Assembly: GCA_002393905.1 (NCBI GenBank)
Contig: DGSJ01000062.1
Span: 1-5,518, forward strand
DNA length: 5,518 bases
Direction: 5' to 3'
DNA from: Caryophanales bacterium UBA4365
GTDB taxonomy: Bacteria > Bacillota_I > Bacilli_A > RFN20 > CAG-826
The position numbers and the translations under genes were made by a program. The notes under the pieces are model-generated. The model had not been told where the DNA came from. It was given only the letters and a program-made list of their open reading frames with translations, and ran no database searches. This document shows positions 1-5,518 of the stretch, piece by piece. How positions within the stretch are numbered: the stretch's first letter is position 1; each line of letters begins with the position of its first letter.

Positions 1-501
1 ACCAATCAACTTGATCATCCATCAGCTGATTTAGCCCGTGATTTAGGAACTGGAAAACTAGTTACATCGGTTACGATGACAATCTTCTATCTGTTAATTT
101 ATTGGTTTATTTACCTGTTTACAGGTAAGAAGAGAAATTATGTCGTTGATATTGCGGTCTTAGTTTTATTTATTGCCCGCGTCACTTTATGCGCCTTTCC
201 ACAAAATGGATGGGCAGATAATTCGTATAATTTCACCTGGGCTTTCTTTAGGAATGTGCCATTTATTGCCTTAGGAATTATCGTGATTATTCTTTCATTA
301 GAAAAACTTAAAAATCGTCGTTATTTAAAGTACCTTTGGTTATTAATTTCTCTATCTTTTGCGTTCTATCTACCAGTTGTTTTCTTTGCCAAAGCAAATC
401 GCTGGGTTGGAATGTTTATGCTTCCAAAAACAATTTGTTATATGATTATGGCTATCTTCGGCTATTTAGAAATCAAACGTCTTCCGAAAGGAGAAGAATA
501 A
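1..501 (+). CDS. Integral membrane protein of unknown function, 5'-truncated by the window edge
   Basis: The reading frame is open from the first base to the TAA at 499-501, giving 166 visible codons. The first in-frame ATG (76) has no Shine-Dalgarno site at a usable distance, there is no in-frame GTG or TTG before it, and the upstream residues (a polar stretch with LDHPSADLARDLGTG) look like a real protein loop. I therefore treat the gene as entering from the left and ATG 76 as an internal methionine. Five hydrophobic segments are visible, near partial residues 21-40, 46-65, 83-101, 110-130 and 137-157, separated by short basic loops (GKKR, EKLKNRR). The C-terminus (LEIKRLPKGEE) is charged and probably cytosolic. 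I do not recognise the family and see no catalytic motif. It ends one base before pepT, so the two are almost certainly cotranscribed. This does not by itself imply peptide transport. Confidence 0.8.
   Translation, partial: TNQLDHPSADLARDLGTGKLVTSVTMTIFYLLIYWFIYLFTGKKRNYVVDIAVLVLFIARVTLCAFPQNGWADNSYNFTWAFFRNVPFIALGIIVIILSLEKLKNRRYLKYLWLLISLSFAFYLPVVFFAKANRWVGMFMLPKTICYMIMAIFGYLEIKRLPKGEE
487..493 (+). promoter_or_regulatory. Ribosome binding site of pepT
   Basis: AAAGGAG ends nine bases before the ATG at 503. It lies within the last codons of the upstream membrane-protein gene, which supports the chosen pepT start and suggests translational coupling. It also shows that this genome uses ordinary Shine-Dalgarno initiation, which contrasts with the two divergent genes at 2793 and 2871. 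Confidence 0.85.
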
Positions 502-502
502 T

Positions 503-1699
503 ATGTTATTAAATCGCTTTTTAAAGTATGTCAAAATTGACACCCAATCTGACGAGAATTCTTCAACTACCCCTTCTACTGAAAAGCAATATAATCTTTT
601 AAGATTATTACAAAAAGAACTCGATGAGATGGGTGTAAAAAATGAACTTGACCAATACGGCCGAGTTTATGGATGGTTAGAAGGAAACGAATCTTATCCA
701 AGAATTGGTTTGTGTGCTCACGTTGATACTGCTAGCGAAGCAAGTGGAAAAGATGTTAATCCAACAGTCATTGAAAGATATAACGGTGGAGACATTGAAC
801 TTGGTAATAGCGGATTATTCTTAAGACCAACCGAATTTAAAAAACTTAGTGAATGTATTAATAAAACTTTAATCGTGACTGATGGGACAACTTTGCTTGG
901 TGGAGATGATAAATGCGGACTCGCAATTATTATGGAAACAATCAAAAAATACCAGCAAATCCCGGTTAAAGATCGTCATCCAATGTCTGTTTTATTTACT
1001 CCTGATGAAGAAATTGGTCGAGGCCCAGAACACTTCGATGTGAAAAAATATGGTGCCAAATTTGGTTATACTGTTGATGGAGATGACCCACGTAAAGTTA
1101 GTATCGAAAACTTCAACGCGAAAAGTTGCTCTGTTCAAATTACTGGAAAATCCATTCACCCAGGAGATGCTAAAGGAGTGATGATTAATGCTTCATTAGT
1201 ATTAAACACCTTCTTAAGTTATCTTCCAAAGAACAAGATCCCAGCAAAAACTAGTGGTCGCCAAGGATTTATCCATGTCACAGAAATAAGTGGAGAAGTT
1301 GAAAAAGCTTCTGCTCACTTAATTCTCCGTGAACACGATAAAAATAAACTGGAAAAACTTGTTGATGCGGTTGCTGTAGCAAAATATAAAGCCACACAAA
1401 AACATCCTGGCGCGATTATCGATGTGGAAATCAAAGATTCATATCGCAATATGATTGAAGTTATCAATGAACAGCCAGAATGCAAGAACCATCTTGAAAA
1501 AGTCTATCAAAAAATGGGTCTTCCTTTGGAATACGACCCAATTCGTGGTGGTACAGATGGTGCGACGTTCTCCTTTGAAGGATGCCCATCCCCTAACTTA
1601 GGAACAGGCTCATACAACCATCATGGTCGATATGAATTTGCTGTCCTAGAAGAGATGGAACTACTTGTCGATATTTGTACTGAAATATTTAAAATCTAA
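503..1699 (+). CDS. pepT: Peptidase T (tripeptide aminopeptidase), M20B family
   Basis: This cytosolic di-zinc aminopeptidase releases the N-terminal residue from tripeptides in the last steps of peptide use. At 398 residues it is close to the usual length of about 405-410. The family landmarks appear in order: AHVDT (H73, D75), GGDIELG (95-101), TDGTTLLGGDDKCG (126-139, with D135/D136), TPDEEIGRG (166-174, E169 and E170), TVDG (190-193, D192), ENFNA plus IHPGDAKGVMINA (H219 in the lid/dimerisation region), RGGTDGA (348-354) and NHHGRYEF (372-379, H374 as the last metal ligand). By family knowledge, H73, D135 or D136, E170, D192 and H374 are the probable metal ligands and E169 the general base. 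All are present, so the enzyme should be active. One oddity is that the usually Gly-rich turn after D192 reads DDPRK. The gene follows the membrane-protein gene after one base, and its stop overlaps that of the opposing methyltransferase gene. Confidence 0.96.
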   Translation: MLLNRFLKYVKIDTQSDENSSTTPSTEKQYNLLRLLQKELDEMGVKNELDQYGRVYGWLEGNESYPRIGLCAHVDTASEASGKDVNPTVIERYNGGDIELGNSGLFLRPTEFKKLSECINKTLIVTDGTTLLGGDDKCGLAIIMETIKKYQQIPVKDRHPMSVLFTPDEEIGRGPEHFDVKKYGAKFGYTVDGDDPRKVSIENFNAKSCSVQITGKSIHPGDAKGVMINASLVLNTFLSYLPKNKIPAKTSGRQGFIHVTEISGEVEKASAHLILREHDKNKLEKLVDAVAVAKYKATQKHPGAIIDVEIKDSYRNMIEVINEQPECKNHLEKVYQKMGLPLEYDPIRGGTDGATFSFEGCPSPNLGTGSYNHHGRYEFAVLEEMELLVDICTEIFKI

Positions 1700-2793
1700 A
1701 AGATTTGTTTCGCTAATTGTTGTAAAGAAGCTTCCGAGAGTAAATCGTGAAGCTTTTCTTTTGAATCAATCACAACTTCTTTTGTTAAGAAATATAAACG
1801 ATTAATAATTTTATCATTATCATTACGAGCTTTAAGGTAATCTTCTTCTTGATAACCTTCTAATTGTTCTTCAAAAATTGTTAATACTTGTCTTCTAAGC
1901 ATACAAAGAATAGAACGTTCAATCCAATACATAAACTTGGCGTGCGGATATTCTTTTTCTTTAGCTTTGATTAATAGATAAAGTTTCTCTCCATCTCCAA
2001 CGTTATGCCATAAATCAGCAAAGACAAAATCTGGTTCTTTTTCTTTTCCGATGTAGTCAATCGCATCACCTTCGATAATTTCAATTTTCTCTTTGTGTTC
2101 GAATTTTGGAAGGAGATGTTCTTCGAACATTTCTATCACATTTGGGTCTTTTTCAATCACACGAATGTGCTTAATATCTTCTTTTAATTGAATGTGGTAA
2201 AGGTAATAGCCTAAACCTAATCCGAGAACTAGAACGTCACCTTTAGCTTCTTTGATTGCTTCCTTCATTGTATTTATTTCATGAGGAATCACGCTCATCC
2301 AAATATCTTCTTTTTGGATCACAGCAAAATATGGAAATTCTTCTTTGAAATAACCTAATGGTGTGTGTTCGGCATAAGTGTCTGGATCAACATCTAATTC
2401 ATCATAGACAAAACCTTCAAATGGAGCGTAATTAAGTTTGGTAAAAATCCAGTCATTTTTCTGAAGCGAAATTGGACTAAATTTTTGATAAAATTGATCT
2501 TTCTTAAACTCTTCAGGATTCAACTCTTTAATATCATTGATATTACAAACATCATTAATTGAGTTAAATTCCGAATCATTTTTTTCAATTTTTAAGGCGT
2601 GTAAAAATGCTTGGAAAAATACTTCATTTTCCGGATATTTTTTCGATAATTTTTCGATGTCAAATTTCTTAATGTCGCGGCAGTGATAAGTGAGGTATTC
2701 GATGTAAATTTCAGCACTCGAAAGATTCATTTCTTTAACATCGAGAAATTCTTTACATCGAGCTAATTCTTTTTCGCTAAGTTTCAAAATCAT
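1696..2793 (-). CDS. SAM-dependent methyltransferase-fold protein (class I, spermidine-synthase-like), unknown substrate
   Basis: Residues quoted here count from the upstream ATG at 2799, giving 367 aa; the chosen start is codon 3, giving 365 aa. Residues about 187-265 form a class I SAM-binding core: motif I VLVLGLGLGYY (189-199), acidic motif VIEKDPN (214-220), motif II EGDAIDYI (243-250) and DFVFADLWH (257-265). The layout resembles spermidine synthase-like proteins, but the GGGDGG and DxxDPxGP signatures of polyamine aminopropyltransferases are replaced by GLGLGYY and DLWHNVGDG. I therefore do not call it speE. The first ~110 residues are helical and charged, and 140-180 (HTPLGYF, WMSVIPHEINTM) look like a beta-rich lead-in to the core. 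There is no signal peptide or membrane segment, so it is cytosolic. The ATG at 2799 has an in-frame TAA two codons upstream and no Shine-Dalgarno site. A promoter whose -10 abuts that ATG makes the ATG at 2793 the likelier start. The gene stands alone on this strand. Confidence 0.85.
   Translation of the reverse strand: MILKLSEKELARCKEFLDVKEMNLSSAEIYIEYLTYHCRDIKKFDIEKLSKKYPENEVFFQAFLHALKIEKNDSEFNSINDVCNINDIKELNPEEFKKDQFYQKFSPISLQKNDWIFTKLNYAPFEGFVYDELDVDPDTYAEHTPLGYFKEEFPYFAVIQKEDIWMSVIPHEINTMKEAIKEAKGDVLVLGLGLGYYLYHIQLKEDIKHIRVIEKDPNVIEMFEEHLLPKFEHKEKIEIIEGDAIDYIGKEKEPDFVFADLWHNVGDGEKLYLLIKAKEKEYPHAKFMYWIERSILCMLRRQVLTIFEEQLEGYQEEDYLKARNDNDKIINRLYFLTKEVVIDSKEKLHDLLSEASLQQLAKQIF
1726..1762 (+). 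terminator. Probable Rho-independent terminator of the pepT operon, inside the opposing gene
   Basis: Bases 1726-1737 pair with 1745-1757 on the + strand. The main helix is 1728-1734 (AAGCTTC) with 1749-1755 (GAAGCTT), extended outward by a G-U and an A-U pair and inward by CGA/TCG past one bulged T at 1748. The loop is seven bases (GAGTAAA). A T-rich tail, TTCTTTT, follows at 1756-1762. It begins about 26 bases after the pepT stop and lies wholly within the C-terminal codons of the minus-strand methyltransferase gene. On the minus strand the same hairpin lacks a comparable T tail, so it should act in the + direction. The stem is moderate in GC content; strength is unmeasured. Confidence 0.55.
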
Positions 2794-2799
2794 GCTCAT

Positions 2800-2828
2800 A
2801 TTTTAGTATGGAAGTTATCTAGCTTCAA
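2800..2828 (-). promoter_or_regulatory. Sigma-A-type promoter for a leaderless methyltransferase mRNA
   Basis: Read on the minus strand, TTGAAG (2828-2823, four of six to TTGACA) is followed by a 17-base spacer and TAAAAT (2805-2800, five of six to TATAAT). Six bases later comes the ATG at 2793, the expected +1 position. The other candidate ATG (2799) directly abuts the -10 and would not be transcribed from here. No Shine-Dalgarno sequence precedes either ATG. The elements are read directly; leaderless transcription is inferred. Confidence 0.6.
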
Positions 2829-2855
2829 ATGTCGCTTTATTCTTTTCTTATAGTT

Positions 2856-2864
2856 TGATATTAT
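2856..2864 (+). promoter_or_regulatory. Extended -10 promoter for a leaderless acyltransferase-ligase operon mRNA
   Basis: TGATATTAT is an extended -10 (TG-n-TATTAT, five of six to TATAAT). It ends at 2864, leaving exactly six bases before the A of ATG 2871, where transcription would be expected to begin. The -35 position (about 2836-2841, TTTATT) is weak, as is common for extended -10 promoters. No Shine-Dalgarno site is present upstream of the ATG, and the TGA at 2856-2858 is an in-frame stop that rules out an earlier start. Confidence 0.6.
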
Positions 2865-2870
2865 TTTGCT

Positions 2871-3995
2871 ATGCCTAAAACAAGTTTTATGGAAAGAAAA
2901 GAAGGTAAACTTCGCCAAAAGCAGCTTTACCACGCTTCTTACCTTAAAGCGTATGAATATGAACTTCGACAAGAAGGCGATAATGAAATCGATCTTCTTT
3001 TAGAAGATAAAAAAGAAGAATTTAAAAAAGACGAAGATAAATTCCTTAAGAAAGCCATTAAACAGGATTACCAGAACAAGAACCGTGTTTGGGAAATCGA
3101 TTTACTTAGAGCGATTATCATTATCGCCATGCTCATCGAACACCTTTTATTCGATTTTGCAGAAATGTTCCCAACCATCTTTGATAAAACTGCCTATTTA
3201 GGAGTTCCGTTCTTTAATACAATGTATCGCTTCTCCTTAGATTACTGGTCTCATCCAGTTCGAATTGCTTTTAGGTTTATTGGTTTATTCTCGTTAGCTT
3301 TACTAATTGGCATTAATACTCGTTTCTCTAGAAACAATGTTCGTCGAGGAGTTTTACTAACATTCTGCGGCATTGTGATGGGTGGAGTTTTTGCTATTGG
3401 AAATATTTTAGGATTCACTGGTCATGCTTACATGAACATCCTAATGAGCTATGGTCTATGCATCTTAATCTTTTCTGGAATTGAAGCTTTATTTAAGCGA
3501 TATAAGAAGGCTTGGCCGTGGATTTGTTTAGGAATTGCGGTGGTTATTTTAGTTTCTTGGGGATTTATTCGTTATGCCGATCAAGCAAAATATGTCGTCG
3601 ATAAGTATAACAATTTCTGGTTTATCTATAACGGTTATGCTAATTCAATTCCATATTTAGGTACTCTAAAAGATGCTTCATTCGTTGACATCTTAAGAGT
3701 GATTGTTGGTTTAACTTATTCCGGTGATGACTGGTTAGGCTTACTTCCAACTCTTGGTTATATTTTCTTAGGCGCATTCATTGGATGCACCGTTTACAAA
3801 AACGGATTATCAATTCTTCATTATTTTGATAAAAAAGGCGAAACAACACTCAATGACAAATTCAATCGTGCAACCAAAGGAATTCTTTTCTTTGGACACC
3901 ATACGATTTGGTTCTACCTTTTACACCAGGTTGTTTATATTGTTTTGATGCTGTTTATTGCCGGATTAATTATGGGCATTCCTTTAGGAGTTTAA
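2871..3995 (+). CDS. Membrane acyltransferase-like protein, DUF1624 / HGSNAT catalytic family
   Basis: This 374-residue polytopic membrane protein resembles the bacterial DUF1624 family, related to the catalytic part of heparan-alpha-glucosaminide N-acetyltransferase, which moves acyl groups across or at the membrane onto sugars. Signature pieces are RVWEIDLLRAI (72-82), the helix with IEHLLFD (H91, D95; by family knowledge the helix-1 His is the likely catalytic residue), INTRFSRNN (148-156), DDWLGLLPTLGYIFLGAFIG (286-305) and GHHTIWFYLLHQ (342-353). About seven hydrophobic spans lie near 80-100, 132-150, 160-183, 186-206, 214-234, 288-308 and 338-370. Residues 1-70 are a highly charged Lys/Glu/Asp-rich extension before the usual family start, probably cytosolic. 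ATG 2871 is the first possible start, since an in-frame TGA lies just upstream; M7 is an alternative, but neither has a Shine-Dalgarno site. The acyl donor and acceptor cannot be read. The downstream ligase starts four bases after its stop. Confidence 0.8.
   Translation: MPKTSFMERKEGKLRQKQLYHASYLKAYEYELRQEGDNEIDLLLEDKKEEFKKDEDKFLKKAIKQDYQNKNRVWEIDLLRAIIIIAMLIEHLLFDFAEMFPTIFDKTAYLGVPFFNTMYRFSLDYWSHPVRIAFRFIGLFSLALLIGINTRFSRNNVRRGVLLTFCGIVMGGVFAIGNILGFTGHAYMNILMSYGLCILIFSGIEALFKRYKKAWPWICLGIAVVILVSWGFIRYADQAKYVVDKYNNFWFIYNGYANSIPYLGTLKDASFVDILRVIVGLTYSGDDWLGLLPTLGYIFLGAFIGCTVYKNGLSILHYFDKKGETTLNDKFNRATKGILFFGHHTIWFYLLHQVVYIVLMLFIAGLIMGIPLGV
3986..3990 (+). promoter_or_regulatory. Ribosome binding site of the acyl ligase, inside the acyltransferase 3' end
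   Basis: AGGAG ends eight bases before ATG 3999 and overlaps the last Leu-Gly-Val codons of the acyltransferase. It fixes the ligase start and suggests that ribosomes finishing the acyltransferase help load the ligase, giving coupled synthesis of the two proteins. Confidence 0.85.
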
Positions 3996-3998
3996 GCG

Positions 3999-5518
3999 AT
4001 GGTTAAGATTGTTCCTCATGAAAGTTTATATGAAGCCATTCTTTGTGCTTCAAAAGAAGCTAAAACTAATGTTGCTTTATATTATTTTAACGAAAAAATT
4101 CGATGGGATCGTTTTATTTATCGTGTAAATCAATTTGCTAACGGGCTTAAAAAAGATGGAGTTAAACCAGGAGATGTTGTGACTCTTTTACTCCCAAATA
4201 TCCCTGAAGCAATCTATTTAATGTATGCCGTAAGTCAAGTTGGAGCAATCCTTAACCCGCTTCACCCACTACTTCCAAAAGAAGAAGTGATGAGAACTAT
4301 TTCAGAGACTCATTCAAAACACCTCTATTGTCTCCAAATTCGTTACGATGAGTTTAAAGACGAAGATTTAACGATCTATGATTTCTCTCCGGCTCATGAA
4401 CTGCCAAAATGGAAACAAATCTTTGCTAAACAAGAAAAATGTCATCATGAATGTCCATACTATAGTGAGGGACCTCTTCATGAATTTGTTCATATGGATC
4501 TTGAAGATGCTCTTTATCTAAATAGTGGTGGAACAAGCGGACTTCCAAAGATTGTTCGTTTGTCTTCTTTCTCTGTTAATTCACTTTGTGCAAATGCTCC
4601 ATGGCTAGTTGGAGAAGTGAAAGATAATTCCGGAATTCTATGTGTGATGCCAATCTTCCACGGCTTTGGTTTAGCTGTTGGAATTCACCTTTCTTTATCG
4701 CTTGGTTATCACGCTGCATTGATGCCAAAATTCAACCGTAAAACTGCCACAAAAATGCTAAAACGCAAGCAATACTCCCTTCTTTTAGGAATTCCAATAT
4801 TCTATGAAAAGATGCTGAGATATCCAGGATTTGCTGGCAAAAAACTACGTCAACTTGACCACGCTTTTGTTGGCGGAGACTTTGCTCTTCCATCATTAAA
4901 TGAAAAGTTTAACAAGCGTATGGAAGAAGGTGGAAGCAAGTGTCGACTCTATGAAGGTTATGGTTTAACTGAAACTGTTTCGCTCTTTAGTGTGAACACC
5001 AAATTTGAAAATAAGGATGGAACAGTTGGAAAAGCATTGAAGAATGTTTCATTCAAAGTCCTTGATGAAAATCTTAAAGAAGTTTCAGTTGGTCAAAATG
5101 GCGAACTATATTGCACTGGTGATACATTAATGAATGGTTACCTTAATGCCAAAGATCCATTTGTCACGATTGATGGAGTCAAATATGTCTCAACTGGTGA
5201 TAACGTCTATCAAGACGAAGAAGGATACATTCATTTCAATCAACGTATTAAACGAATTGTCAAAATTAGTGGAATCCCAGTATTCCCTCATGAGGTAGAA
5301 TACTGTGTTTCAACTTTAGATATTGTTTATGAAGCCGCTGCGATCGGTGTCGAAGATGAACGCTTTGGCTCATTACTAAAACTTTATATTGTTTTAAATA
5401 AACACTATAATGGAACTGTAGAGGAAGCTGAAAAGCTCATTAGGGAAGAAATTAAGAAAACAGTTAGCATTTATGCTAATCCAAAAGAAATTGTTTTCAT
5501 TAAATCCCTACCTCATAC
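3999..5518 (+). CDS. AMP-forming acyl-CoA/acyl-ACP ligase (ANL superfamily), 3'-truncated by the window edge
   Basis: The frame is open from ATG 3999 to the edge (506 codons plus two bases). The product should activate a carboxylic acid with ATP to an acyl-adenylate and pass it to CoA or a carrier protein in the cytosol. Core motifs in order are the P-loop LNSGGTSGLPK (174-184), MPIFHGFG (217-224), YEGYGLTET (318-326), VSTGD (397-401, ribose-binding Asp D401) and the hinge/A8 segment FNQRIKRIVKISG (413-425) followed by VFPHEVE. The last readable residues, KSLPH (502-506), are where the family continues to the GK motif with the catalytic lysine, so perhaps 10-25 residues are missing. The FHGFG and QRIKR wording resembles fatty-acyl ligases more than acetyl-CoA synthetase or luciferase. 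A Cys/His cluster, CHHEC (148-152), precedes the P-loop. DltA-like or other acid specificity cannot be excluded. Coupling to the membrane acyltransferase suggests it supplies that protein's acyl donor. Confidence 0.88.
   Translation, partial: MVKIVPHESLYEAILCASKEAKTNVALYYFNEKIRWDRFIYRVNQFANGLKKDGVKPGDVVTLLLPNIPEAIYLMYAVSQVGAILNPLHPLLPKEEVMRTISETHSKHLYCLQIRYDEFKDEDLTIYDFSPAHELPKWKQIFAKQEKCHHECPYYSEGPLHEFVHMDLEDALYLNSGGTSGLPKIVRLSSFSVNSLCANAPWLVGEVKDNSGILCVMPIFHGFGLAVGIHLSLSLGYHAALMPKFNRKTATKMLKRKQYSLLLGIPIFYEKMLRYPGFAGKKLRQLDHAFVGGDFALPSLNEKFNKRMEEGGSKCRLYEGYGLTETVSLFSVNTKFENKDGTVGKALKNVSFKVLDENLKEVSVGQNGELYCTGDTLMNGYLNAKDPFVTIDGVKYVSTGDNVYQDEEGYIHFNQRIKRIVKISGIPVFPHEVEYCVSTLDIVYEAAAIGVEDERFGSLLKLYIVLNKHYNGTVEEAEKLIREEIKKTVSIYANPKEIVFIKSLPH

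Noticed and set aside
76..501. ATG 76 as the true start of the first membrane-protein gene
   Set aside because: The frame continues open to base 1, no Shine-Dalgarno site precedes the ATG, and the methionine sits within the first hydrophobic span.
718..945. Minus-strand open frame of 75 codons within pepT
   Set aside because: It lies opposite the conserved metal-site region of pepT, has no ribosome site or recognisable protein features, and is rich in Ser/Leu/Pro as expected of a shadow frame.
1621..1695. A terminator for the methyltransferase on the minus strand within the 3' end of pepT
   Set aside because: The only palindrome noticed (ACCATGATGGT type near 1618-1628) has a five-base stem with almost no loop and no T tail after it.
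1696..2793. Spermidine synthase (speE) assignment
   Set aside because: The GGGDGG glycine loop and the DxxDPxGP catalytic segment of aminopropyltransferases are not present.
2811..2826. GAAG-N8-CTTC inverted repeat in the divergent intergenic region as an operator
   Set aside because: Four-base arms are expected by chance in AT-rich DNA, and the left part of the promoter spacer explains the position; too weak to support a regulator site.
3999..5518. D-alanine ligase DltA assignment
   Set aside because: The partner is not an MBOAT DltB protein, no DltC or DltD gene is visible, and the FHGFG and QRIKR wording resembles fatty-acyl ligases; the specificity is left open.

Overview
The window is AT-rich, tightly packed bacterial DNA. 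Shine-Dalgarno sites of the AAAGGAG/AGGAG type sit inside the ends of upstream genes. Every visible stop is TAA or TAG, tryptophan is encoded by TGG, and TGA is not used as a sense codon. This fits a low-GC Bacillota (Bacilli/Erysipelotrichia-like or uncultured relatives) with the standard code, and argues against a Mycoplasma/Spiroplasma-type code. The genus cannot be named from the sequence.

Left block (1-1699, + strand): a membrane-protein gene that enters from outside the window is followed after one base by a complete peptidase T gene (pepT, M20B metallopeptidase). A hairpin with a T-rich tail 25-60 bases past pepT looks like its terminator. It lies inside the 3' end of the next, opposing gene.

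Middle block (1696-2793, - strand): a single gene for a class I SAM-methyltransferase-fold protein of unknown substrate, with a long N-terminal region. It converges on pepT, and the two stop codons overlap.

Right block (2871 to beyond 5518, + strand): a two-gene operon. The first gene encodes a multi-spanning membrane protein of the DUF1624/HGSNAT-like acyltransferase family with an unusual charged cytosolic N-terminal extension. The second encodes an AMP-forming acyl ligase (ANL superfamily), cut by the window edge just before its expected C-terminal catalytic lysine. The ligase's ribosome-binding site lies in the last codons of the acyltransferase. The pair suggests a 'cytosolic activation plus membrane transfer' acylation pathway acting on an envelope glycan or lipid, loosely analogous to the Dlt logic. 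The substrate is unknown and this is inference.

The most unusual feature is the 77-base divergent intergenic region (2794-2870). Neither flanking gene has a Shine-Dalgarno site. On each strand a good -10 element ends exactly six bases before a start ATG: TTGAAG-N17-TAAAAT-N6-ATG on the minus strand and TGATATTAT-N6-ATG on the plus strand. Both genes therefore look to be transcribed as leaderless mRNAs from back-to-back promoters, while pepT and the ligase keep clear Shine-Dalgarno sites. No RNA genes, mobile elements, CRISPR arrays or substantial repeats were seen, and no stretch over 300 bases lacks a gene.
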